Positions 33,930-40,902 of a stretch of DNA of 64,000 nt are shown in pieces. Every line of letters begins with the position of its first letter. Position 1 is the stretch's first letter. The translations under genes and the position numbers were made by a program. Source of the stretch: Parvicella sp964387945 (GTDB lineage Bacteria > Bacteroidota > Bacteroidia > Flavobacteriales_D > Parvicellaceae); NCBI GenBank assembly GCA_964387945.1, contig CAYLYX010000003.1, forward strand, positions 62,001 through 126,000, given 5' to 3'. The notes beneath the pieces were generated by a model that saw only the letters and a program-made list of their open reading frames with translations, was not told the origin of the DNA and did not search any database.

Positions 33930-35600
33930 TTATTCTGTATCATTTTGCTCTTCAGCATCATCGCTTTGAGCATCATCGGTCTCTTCGGTTGCAGGTGGAG
34001 GAGTGTCTGTGGTTTCTTCCTGCTTATTGCCCAAGTAATTTGGGAGCTGCATTCCAGCCATATTGAACATTTCTTCTAAAGGCGGCACAGATTTGTAAAT
34101 ACCGCTCAGAAAGTTGGCTGTAGACGTTTTTCCGTTCGAGTTTTGACCACCATCCCAAACAGTAACTTTATCAATCTTGATATTGCTAATCGCTTCGGCT
34201 TGTGTTTTAACCAACTCAGGAAGTTTATCTGCAACGAGTAGTAATACCGCATCCTTCGGATTTTGACCAGCCGCATCCACGATTCTATCCAATCCTTCTG
34301 CTTGCTTGGTCAATACTTCATAAAGACCTTGTGCTTCCGCTTGTTTTTTCATTAAGATCGCATCGGCTTCACCTTTTGCAATCCTTCTAATATTTTCTGC
34401 TTGCGCTTCGGCTTGAATTTCGATTTTACTCTTTTCGATTTCAGCAGGAACAACGATATCCGCATATTGAGAAGCTTTGTCTCTTTGAGCACGCTGGTTC
34501 TCAGCTTCTTGCTCAGCCACGTATGCTTCTTGAAGGGCTTGTGCTGCCTGAACCTTCTCTGCAGCAATCGCTCTCTTCTCAGCTTCAGCTTGTTTCTCTC
34601 TTCTCAACGCATCCGATTCTGCAATTTCAATTCTAGCGGTGTTTTCACCTTCAATTGCTTTTGCATTAGCTGCTGAAGTTTGAATTCTTTCGTTCTGAAG
34701 GGCCTTGGCCTCACCAATTTTTGCCTGAGCCATCGCATCAGCCGTTTGGATTCGCTCATTTTGAAGTGCTTGTGCCTCACCAATTTTTGCCTGTGCATTG
34801 GCAGCAGCTACTTGTGTTCGCTCGGTCTGTTGTGCATTGGCCTCACCGATTTTTGCTTTAGCTGTAGCTTCTGCAACTTTTACGCGTTGCTCTTGTACTG
34901 CATTCGCCTCACCAATCGAACCGTCTCTGTTTTTCTCTGCAACCGATCTTCTTGCTTCGTTGATTGCGTGTGCAGCAGCTTCCTTACCAAGTGCTTCAAT
35001 ATAGCCTGATTCATCTTTGATATCCGTAATGTTTACGTTAATCAGTTTCAGACCAATTTTCTTGAGTTCCGCTTCTACGTTGTGTGTAATGTTTGCCAAG
35101 AACTTGTCTCGGTTTGAGTTAATTTCCTCAATGTCCATCGTAGCAATAACCAAACGCAACTGACCGAAAATAATATCTCTGGCAATGGATTTAATTTCAT
35201 CCTTGGTTAAGTTCAGCAATCTCTCTGCTGCGTTATTCATAGAACCTGCTTCATTCGATATCGCAATTGTAAAGCTAGAGGGAACGTCTACTCGAATGTT
35301 CTGCTTTGAAAGGGCGTTTTTTAACTCTACCTCCAATGAGAGAGGAGCCAAGTCTAAGAACGAATAATCTTGAAGAACTGGCCAAATAAAAGCTGCTCCA
35401 CCAGAAATACACTTGGCTGATTTGCCTGCATCACTTCCTCGTCCGTAGATAACAAGGATCTTATTGGAGGGGCATCGCTTATATCTCCTAATCCATGTTG
35501 TGATGATCACAACTACGAATAATACGGCAACAAGTATTCCAACTAGAGCAAATGAAAAACCATCCGGTTGAAAAGAAGTTTCTAGCAAAGAGAAATTCAT
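33930..35600 (-). CDS. Flotillin-family membrane scaffold protein
   Basis: A 556-residue protein with one N-terminal membrane helix (about 18-40) and a SPFH/PHB domain (about 45-215, with GAAFIWPVLQDYSFLDLAPLSL and the helix AERLLNLTKDEIKSIARDII). A long Ala/Glu/Gln-rich coiled-coil flotillin region to about 480 and an acidic, Thr/Pro-rich tail complete it. Residues about 220-329 are five 22-residue repeats of the type KIGEAxALQNERIQ. Flotillins organise membrane microdomains and oligomerise through this coiled coil. It lies 103 bases downstream of an NfeD-like gene, the classic pairing, and just ahead of the cyclase gene. Confidence 0.93.
   Translation of the reverse strand: MNFSLLETSFQPDGFSFALVGILVAVLFVVVIITTWIRRYKRCPSNKILVIYGRGSDAGKSAKCISGGAAFIWPVLQDYSFLDLAPLSLEVELKNALSKQNIRVDVPSSFTIAISNEAGSMNNAAERLLNLTKDEIKSIARDIIFGQLRLVIATMDIEEINSNRDKFLANITHNVEAELKKIGLKLINVNITDIKDESGYIEALGKEAAAHAINEARRSVAEKNRDGSIGEANAVQEQRVKVAEATAKAKIGEANAQQTERTQVAAANAQAKIGEAQALQNERIQTADAMAQAKIGEAKALQNERIQTSAANAKAIEGENTARIEIAESDALRREKQAEAEKRAIAAEKVQAAQALQEAYVAEQEAENQRAQRDKASQYADIVVPAEIEKSKIEIQAEAQAENIRRIAKGEADAILMKKQAEAQGLYEVLTKQAEGLDRIVDAAGQNPKDAVLLLVADKLPELVKTQAEAISNIKIDKVTVWDGGQNSNGKTSTANFLSGIYKSVPPLEEMFNMAGMQLPNYLGNKQEETTDTPPPATEETDDAQSDDAEEQNDTE
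34614..34943 (-). repeat. Five tandem 66-bp repeats within the flotillin gene
   Basis: In-frame repeats encoding 22-residue units (V/T-A-x-x-x-A-x-A-K-I-G-E-A-x-A-L-Q-N-E-R-I-Q). The central copies (about 34680-34880) are nearly identical in DNA and the outer ones are degenerate. Copy number could vary by slippage. Confidence 0.8.
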
Positions 35601-35703
35601 AGTAATACGTTTAGGTTTTGTAGACGTAAATATAGGATATTCTCTTTTACTTGGGCAGGATATCGGAAAAAAAGAAAGAAATTATCGGAAACTAAGAATG
35701 ATC

Positions 35704-36267
35704 TTATCCACGAACCTTTTCTACGAGTACAATTTCGTCTGAAACGACTTTGATTACGCGGATAACATTGGCTCGTTGCAAATCTTCATCTTCATCTGTT
35801 AAGGCTTCCAGTTCACGTAATGAACCTTGTACTCGGATTGAAATTTTCCCAATGGTACTTCTGTTGGCACCAATGGTAAGATAAACCTCGCCAATTATAC
35901 CCACGGCATTGTTAAGGTCGAGGTTGCCGCTTTCACCTGAGTTTCTTAAGAAATAGAAGAGGGAAGCCATCGCCAACATCATTAATAATCCGCAAATTAA
36001 AGATACAATAATCGTGGTGGTAGGGGTGTAGCCAGAATAAAAACAGGCCAAGCCAGACCAACCGAAAATTGTTACAAAACCAACTAAATTCTTGAACGTT
36101 AAAAATTGGAAATCAATACCACCATCAAAGTCACTATCTCCGATCTCGTCTGCTTCTCCGCCTAAGAAGGTCATAACTAAGATAAACAGAAAAAACAAGG
36201 ATCCAATTAGGGTTGTGATCCAATATACTTTTGCTAGAAGCTCTAAGCCGCTCCACCATTCGCTCAT
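35704..36267 (-). CDS. NfeD-like membrane protein
   Basis: A 187-residue inner-membrane protein. Hydrophobic helices lie at about 14-35, 55-80 and 84-107. A soluble C-terminal OB-fold-like domain of about 70 residues follows (NAVGIIGEVYLTIGANRSTIGKISIRV, with the GxGKI/V-type strand and a terminal VSDEIVLVEKV strand). This layout matches the short NfeD/YuaF proteins, which are encoded beside flotillins and act with them in membrane-domain organisation. No strong promoter box is visible in the 65 bases upstream, so it may be read from the SpoIIE transcript. Confidence 0.85.
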   Translation of the reverse strand: MSEWWSGLELLAKVYWITTLIGSLFFLFILVMTFLGGEADEIGDSDFDGGIDFQFLTFKNLVGFVTIFGWSGLACFYSGYTPTTTIIVSLICGLLMMLAMASLFYFLRNSGESGNLDLNNAVGIIGEVYLTIGANRSTIGKISIRVQGSLRELEALTDEDEDLQRANVIRVIKVVSDEIVLVEKVRG

Positions 36268-36332
36268 AGTTGTGTAAATTAAAGGTTATACTGAGAATAC
36301 GAAGTTTTTTATTGAGAGGTTACAGAATAAGA

Positions 36333-38153
36333 TCAGATTCGAACACCGATGATCAAAATATCGTCAACTTGTTCGAAAGACCCTTTCCAGGTTTCAATCT
36401 CTTGGTCTAGCATTTCTTTTTGCTTGCTCATCGGTTCATCTTTGATCGATACCAACAGTTCTCTAAACTGTCTATACATGAATTTCTTTCCTTTCACTCC
36501 ACCAAACTGATCCGCATAACCGTCAGAGAAAACGTATACTAAATCTCCCTTCTGCAACTCAAATTCATGATTGGTATAATGCTCTGTGCCGTCTTCGAAG
36601 CTTGCAATGGCAAACTTGTCGGCTTTGGTAACCATAATTTCACCATCTCTCACAATGTATAGTGGGTTGTTGGCACCAGCATATTCAAGTTGCTTAAGGT
36701 CTTTTGAGATAGCACACAAAGCCAGGTCCATTCCATCTCTCACACTAATTCCTTCTTCTGACTTATTCAAAGCTTCGGAAGATAGCTTATTCAACTTGTC
36801 TAGAATGTTTGCTGGTTTGTCTTCCCTTTCATTTATGATTTGGTTGAGGGCATTGGCTCCAATCAAACTCATAAAAGCTCCAGGTACTCCATGTCCCGTA
36901 CAATCTACTGCCGAAAAAAGAATCTTGTCTTCTGTTTCACTTACCCAATAGAAGTCTCCAGAAACAATGTCTTTTGGTTTAAACAAAACAAAGGAATCTG
37001 GTAACAATCGCTCAATAAAAGCATGCTGCGGAAGGATCGAATCTTGCAGTCGCTTTGCGTATCGGATACTGTCGGTAACGTCTTTGTAGAGTTCTTCCAA
37101 CTTTTCGCTCTGACGTTCAATCTCTTCTTTCTGACGAACTACCTCTGCCGTACGTTCCTTCACTTTTTGCTCGAGAATTCGTTCGTTTTCTGCTAACTCG
37201 TCACGCATTTTTACCAAGGCATGTCCTAATACATCCTCACTGCTCAACGGTGTGTAAGGGTAGTCAAAGTTACTTTTACCCACCTCATTAGCAAAGTCAG
37301 TAGTTCGTTTTAGTCCATCTACCAATTGATTCATGGCGATAGACATTTCACCGATCTCATCGTTACTTGGGTCCACCTTCTGTTTCGGGAAAATCCCCTT
37401 ACCTAGGTTAATTAGAATGCCTTTCAGCTGAGTAACCGGACGTGTAATGCTTCGGGTAGTGAAGAGGGCAATGATCATGGTTCCCACTACCAAAACCAAG
37501 AGTGCAACGATGATCAGTTTGAAGAGGAATGAAAACCCATCCGAAGTCTCGGTGAATTTCACATTCATGGTCTCCTTTTGCTTAGAGGATTCGTTTTCTT
37601 TCTTTTCTCTTAATTTATGCGTTTTGGCAAGAACTTCATCTAGTTTAGGGTTGATATCATCAATGGCCGTTTGTGCCATGAATAGATTAGTTACGTCTGC
37701 TTTTGAAGCAAAGTCCGTAAGCACCATTCGGATATTCATGTCGATATCATCCTTGAGAACAACTAAATCTTTCTTGATTTCCTTGTATGCTTGGAGGTCT
37801 TCGCTTGCGTCATCTCCCCACTTGCTGGCAACATCGTTTAGCGCCACAGTGTCTTCGTGCAGTAAGGTGTCCATGATGGTATTCATGGCGTGAAGCGAAG
37901 TAAGGTCATTCGTTGTATTGTAAACCCAGTTATTGACGTGAAATGAAAGATCATCCAAGTCTTCCTCAAGAGATTCGAGACCTTTTACTGTTGGTTCACC
38001 TACTTCGTTGTATTGTTTGTTAGAATGACCATAGGAGTCAAGCGTTGCTTTGGCGCCATTAACCATTGATATGGTATAGCCAAAAACAGCGAATATCAGC
38101 ACCCCTACAACAATAAAACCTAAACCTATTTTCCGTCCGACCGTAAATCGCAT
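36333..38153 (-). CDS. HAMP sensor with SpoIIE-type PP2C phosphatase
   Basis: A 606-residue membrane sensor. Membrane helix 1 (about 8-30) and helix 2 (about 213-232) bracket a helical periplasmic four-helix-type sensor. A HAMP domain with the phase motif TRPVTQLKG follows (about 233-290), then a coiled coil. A SpoIIE serine phosphatase domain occupies about 395-606, with metal-binding aspartates in VSGDFYWV and DCTGHGVPGAFMS, and FSDGYADQFGG further on. Such phosphatases switch anti-sigma-factor antagonists or partner proteins; no anti-sigma or antagonist gene is in the window. A near-consensus -7 box (TATTTTAG, minus strand, 38157-38164) touches the start, so it may have its own, nearly leaderless transcript. 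Confidence 0.93.
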   Translation of the reverse strand: MRFTVGRKIGLGFIVVGVLIFAVFGYTISMVNGAKATLDSYGHSNKQYNEVGEPTVKGLESLEEDLDDLSFHVNNWVYNTTNDLTSLHAMNTIMDTLLHEDTVALNDVASKWGDDASEDLQAYKEIKKDLVVLKDDIDMNIRMVLTDFASKADVTNLFMAQTAIDDINPKLDEVLAKTHKLREKKENESSKQKETMNVKFTETSDGFSFLFKLIIVALLVLVVGTMIIALFTTRSITRPVTQLKGILINLGKGIFPKQKVDPSNDEIGEMSIAMNQLVDGLKRTTDFANEVGKSNFDYPYTPLSSEDVLGHALVKMRDELAENERILEQKVKERTAEVVRQKEEIERQSEKLEELYKDVTDSIRYAKRLQDSILPQHAFIERLLPDSFVLFKPKDIVSGDFYWVSETEDKILFSAVDCTGHGVPGAFMSLIGANALNQIINEREDKPANILDKLNKLSSEALNKSEEGISVRDGMDLALCAISKDLKQLEYAGANNPLYIVRDGEIMVTKADKFAIASFEDGTEHYTNHEFELQKGDLVYVFSDGYADQFGGVKGKKFMYRQFRELLVSIKDEPMSKQKEMLDQEIETWKGSFEQVDDILIIGVRI

Positions 38154-38165
38154 GCCCTAAAATAC

Positions 38166-38193
38166 AAAAAGGAATCAATCAGGATTCCTTTAT
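38166..38193 (-). terminator. Intrinsic terminator (minus strand)
   Basis: On the minus strand GGAATC-ctgatt-GATTCC is followed by five T. It lies downstream of the TPR gene and upstream of the SpoIIE gene, so part of the transcription from yfiR-tpr probably ends here. Confidence 0.75.
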
Positions 38194-38214
38194 TGTTAAA
38201 TAATTTTATTAAAA

Positions 38215-39156
38215 CTAGTTATCTTCCTGAGGAGGAGACATTCCGCCACCTTCTTTTTCCTTCGTTAACTCGTCATATAATTTTTGATAGAAGTCACTTT
38301 TCTCTTTTTCTTGTAGCATGAAATAAATTCCAGCTAGACCATACAAAACATCTCTGTTCTTAGGTTGTTGCTCGTGCGCTCGTTTTAAGTAGGGTAGCGA
38401 TTTCATACCAAGCGCGCTTGATTTTTCCTGATTTTCATACATTGTCAAAATGTCGTCTTCAGGATCCATGTTCAAAATAATGTCGATCGACAGGTTGTGA
38501 TAAAGATATCCTAAGTTCTTATTGGCATCAAATCCTAACGTGTCTATTGCTAACGCTTTTTCGTAGTATACAATGGCCGAGTCGATGTAGTTCGCTCGTG
38601 TAGATTTGGCGTTTTCAAATAACTCTACGTAGATGCTTCCGATCATATTATTAAACGTCATGTCATGCTCTTTCAGGTCAAGCTTAACGCCAGATCGTTT
38701 CACAGCATCGTGATAAATGTCATTCAACTTCAACGCTTCTTCGTAGTGAATGGTATCCAAACGCTGCGCAATGTTCTTTTGAATTCGGATACAGATATTT
38801 CTAAGACTCTTCTTGTTCTTATCTGTGAATTCATTGTTCGCATCTAATTCGTTCGACTTCAAGAAGGCTTCAAATGCTTCCGTTCTCATTGCCGAGTAGG
38901 GATCATCAATTTCTTCTGCTTTGTAAAGTTCATAGCAAATAAAACCTTTGATGTGATAAGCATAGGCATCTTTGCTGAGCTCATCGCACATGGTAATTGC
39001 GGTATCGATGAACGCAAGTGCCTCTTTGAACTCTTCGTTTCCGTACTTTTCAATGGCCACCTGATCGTAGATGCAATATTTATTCTTCTCCTGAGCAAAC
39101 GAAGTGCACGCTGCCAGCATCAAAATAAATGTCGATATGTATCTCAAGCGCATCAT
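38215..39156 (-). CDS. Secreted TPR-repeat protein
   Basis: A 313-residue exported protein with a signal peptide (to TSFAQ, about residue 21) and helical TPR-like repeats throughout. Recognisable units are YGNEEFKEALAFIDTAITMC near the start and SAIVYYEKALAIDTLGFDANKNLGYLY near residues 190-217. TPR arrays bind protein partners. Its ATG overlaps the YfiR TGA by one base, so the two are coupled and probably act together. It ends in an acidic Gly/Pro tail. Confidence 0.8.
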   Translation of the reverse strand: MMRLRYISTFILMLAACTSFAQEKNKYCIYDQVAIEKYGNEEFKEALAFIDTAITMCDELSKDAYAYHIKGFICYELYKAEEIDDPYSAMRTEAFEAFLKSNELDANNEFTDKNKKSLRNICIRIQKNIAQRLDTIHYEEALKLNDIYHDAVKRSGVKLDLKEHDMTFNNMIGSIYVELFENAKSTRANYIDSAIVYYEKALAIDTLGFDANKNLGYLYHNLSIDIILNMDPEDDILTMYENQEKSSALGMKSLPYLKRAHEQQPKNRDVLYGLAGIYFMLQEKEKSDFYQKLYDELTKEKEGGGMSPPQEDN

Positions 39157-39680
39157 CAGATAACGGTTGTAGCCATTTTAAGCAAAGAAGGTCCTATGGT
39201 TAAGGGAACCAACTCAGCGTTCGATTTACTAATTTCAAATAACAACTTATTGTTGCTCACCACAAAATTGATAACGGAGCCGTCATAGAGCAGTCCGCCT
39301 TTATCGGAAACAACAAGTGTCTTGTTTTTACGCAGTTGTGAAGTGTGTTTGGCCAAGTCAGAACTATGTTCTGGAGCAACGTAAAGAATGTGTGCAGCGC
39401 CTACTTGGTTATAAGAGTCTGCGAAAGAAAAAACAATTTTTTGTCCGTTGATTTCTTTACCTGCATACGTGCTATTCATCATTTGATAAAGATCCTTGTC
39501 ACCCAGTACAGTGACTTTAAAGTCTCCTGATTTTAAGGACGTAGGCCATTCTACATTTTTGATGAAGTTGTACACAAACATGCTCTTTAGCTTAAGGTTG
39601 GCACCACCAGCAGCACCTTGCCCCCAAGCAATCCCGCTTGAGAATAAGATAAAAATAGCTATTTGAATGATGCGTCTCAC
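39156..39680 (-). CDS. YfiR-family periplasmic protein
   Basis: A 174-residue exported protein with a signal peptide ending at AWGQ. The YfiR (DUF4154) domain shows KSMFVYNFIKNVEWP at the start, DFKVTVLGDKDLY, AHILYV, TLVVSDKGGL and INFVVSNNKLLFEIS. In Pseudomonas YfiR is a redox-sensitive periplasmic inhibitor of the diguanylate cyclase YfiN; no GGDEF gene is present here, but a SpoIIE sensor follows two genes downstream. The start codon is GTG (39678-39680), 27 bases after a perfect -7 box. It is the first gene of the signalling block. Confidence 0.88.
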   Translation of the reverse strand: MRRIIQIAIFILFSSGIAWGQGAAGGANLKLKSMFVYNFIKNVEWPTSLKSGDFKVTVLGDKDLYQMMNSTYAGKEINGQKIVFSFADSYNQVGAAHILYVAPEHSSDLAKHTSQLRKNKTLVVSDKGGLLYDGSVINFVVSNNKLLFEISKSNAELVPLTIGPSLLKMATTVI

Positions 39681-39707
39681 TTTTACTTGAATTGAGCCAA
39701 TTGGTTA

Positions 39708-39715
39708 CAAATTTA
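39708..39715 (-). promoter_or_regulatory. -7 promoter box TAAATTTG (minus strand)
   Basis: Perfect TAnnTTTG on the minus strand, 27 bases before the GTG start of the YfiR-family gene; likely the lead promoter of the signalling block. Confidence 0.6.
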
Positions 39716-39786
39716 ATAAATTATCTCATTTTTAATAGTCATATATGGATTAACTAAAACTGTGCCAAAAACGTTAATGATCAAAG

Positions 39787-40206
39787 CTATTTTTTTTGAA
39801 ATAGTTTCTTCTTTTTCTTTTTACCGGGTCCTTTCTGCTTTTTCTTCTTCTTTTTCTTTTTGTATTTCTTATTGAAGTAAGAAGGGTTTTTCTTTTGCTT
39901 GAAGGAGTCTTTTTCCTTCAGCTTAGGCTGTTTTTTTTGTTTCTTTTTCTTCGGCTTTTTGTATTTGTGAGGATTCTTCCCTGCGTAAGGATTCTTTTTT
40001 AACTTTTTTTTCTTTTTCTTCTCCTTAAAGGCGTCCTCGTCCTCAGAGAGCATTTTCACCTTCTTCTTTTTTTTCGCCTTTTTGTTTTTTTTCTTTGATT
40101 TATTTTTTCCAGCAGAAGGGTCTTTATACTGTCCGTATGAGACATGCGTCATGTTGCCAATTGCAAAAAAGGCTATGATACTAAATATTACAACGCTTAT
40201 CCTCAA
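39787..40206 (-). CDS. Secreted polylysine-rich protein
   Basis: A 139-residue protein with a clear signal peptide (RISVVIFSIIAFFAIG, cleavage about SYGQ). The mature part is about half lysine: 58 of about 113 residues by count. It is built from Lys runs of up to eight residues separated by short spacers such as DAFKEK, NPYAGKNPHKY and DSFKQKKNPSYF. No fold is expected; it should bind strongly to acidic surfaces such as LPS, extracellular DNA or polysaccharide. I do not recognise a family. The start is TTG (40204-40206), the only start that keeps the signal peptide whole, 11 bases after the ferritin stop. Co-transcription with ferritin is likely. Confidence 0.75.
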   Translation of the reverse strand: MRISVVIFSIIAFFAIGNMTHVSYGQYKDPSAGKNKSKKKNKKAKKKKKVKMLSEDEDAFKEKKKKKKLKKNPYAGKNPHKYKKPKKKKQKKQPKLKEKDSFKQKKNPSYFNKKYKKKKKKKKQKGPGKKKKKKLFQKK

Positions 40207-40217
40207 ACAGTGTATTC

Positions 40218-40727
40218 TTAAGCCATGTCAATCGGTTGTGCCGCAAGTGTTTGAAGGTCTCTATCAAACAAATATAAACCTCCTTTGTCATTACCAATCA
40301 TGTTCAATTTATCGATAATGTTTCTTGCTAGTGCTTCTTCTTCAAGTTGCTCAGATACATACCATTGCATAAAATTATGCGTTGTGTAATCCTTTTCACT
40401 AAGACAAACATCTACCACGTTATTAATACTATCAGTAACGTTCATTTCGTGCTCAAGCAGCGATTCAAAAATTTCTTTGATTGAATCGTACTCAGAAGGT
40501 GGCTTTGTCAATGGTGGGATTACAGCAGTACCTCCTCGCTCATTGATAAATTTGACCAATTTCAACATGTGCATTCTTTCTTCATCACTATGCTTATACA
40601 AAAATGCTGCCGTTCCGTTCATTCCTTGAGTTTCTGCCCAAGAAGCCATGGCCAGGTAGAATTGCGATGACGATGCTTCAAGTTCAATTTGTTTATTGAG
40701 TGCTTTTTCAATTTTCGGTTTTAGCAT
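40218..40727 (-). CDS. Non-haem ferritin
   Basis: A 169-residue iron-storage protein. The diiron ferroxidase ligands E17, E49/E50 and H53 lie in IELEASSSQFYLAM and HSDEERMHML, followed by EHEMNVTDSI and WYVSEQLEEEALAR with the third-site glutamates. The family oxidises Fe(II) and stores it as a mineral in a 24-mer. The perfect -7 box upstream gives a leader of about 45 bases. The lysine-rich secreted protein follows in the same direction. Confidence 0.95.
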   Translation of the reverse strand: MLKPKIEKALNKQIELEASSSQFYLAMASWAETQGMNGTAAFLYKHSDEERMHMLKLVKFINERGGTAVIPPLTKPPSEYDSIKEIFESLLEHEMNVTDSINNVVDVCLSEKDYTTHNFMQWYVSEQLEEEALARNIIDKLNMIGNDKGGLYLFDRDLQTLAAQPIDMA

Positions 40728-40778
40728 AATTTTTTGATTTATTACGATTTCTAAAATTGTAGTTAAACTAATTGCTCA

Positions 40779-40786
40779 CAAAAATA
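40779..40786 (-). promoter_or_regulatory. -7 promoter box TATTTTTG (minus strand)
   Basis: Perfect TAnnTTTG on the minus strand, 51 bases before the ferritin ATG. Confidence 0.55.
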
Positions 40787-40902
40787 AGTGTATAATAGGA
40801 CTTTTATCTATTAATTCCTTAAATAAATCTAAATGTTTTTCTAATATTTGGGAGTTCAAACCAATTAGGCTACTTTCACGCTGCGTTGGAAACATTGTAT
40901 AG

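Noticed and set aside
34401..34931. Several Cys/Leu/Phe-rich frames opposite flotillin
   Set aside because: Artefacts of the repetitive flotillin coiled coil read on the other strand.
34614..34943. CRISPR-like regular repeat spacing
   Set aside because: The 66-bp repeats are in-frame, contiguous and encode a flotillin coiled coil; there are no unique spacers and no cas genes.
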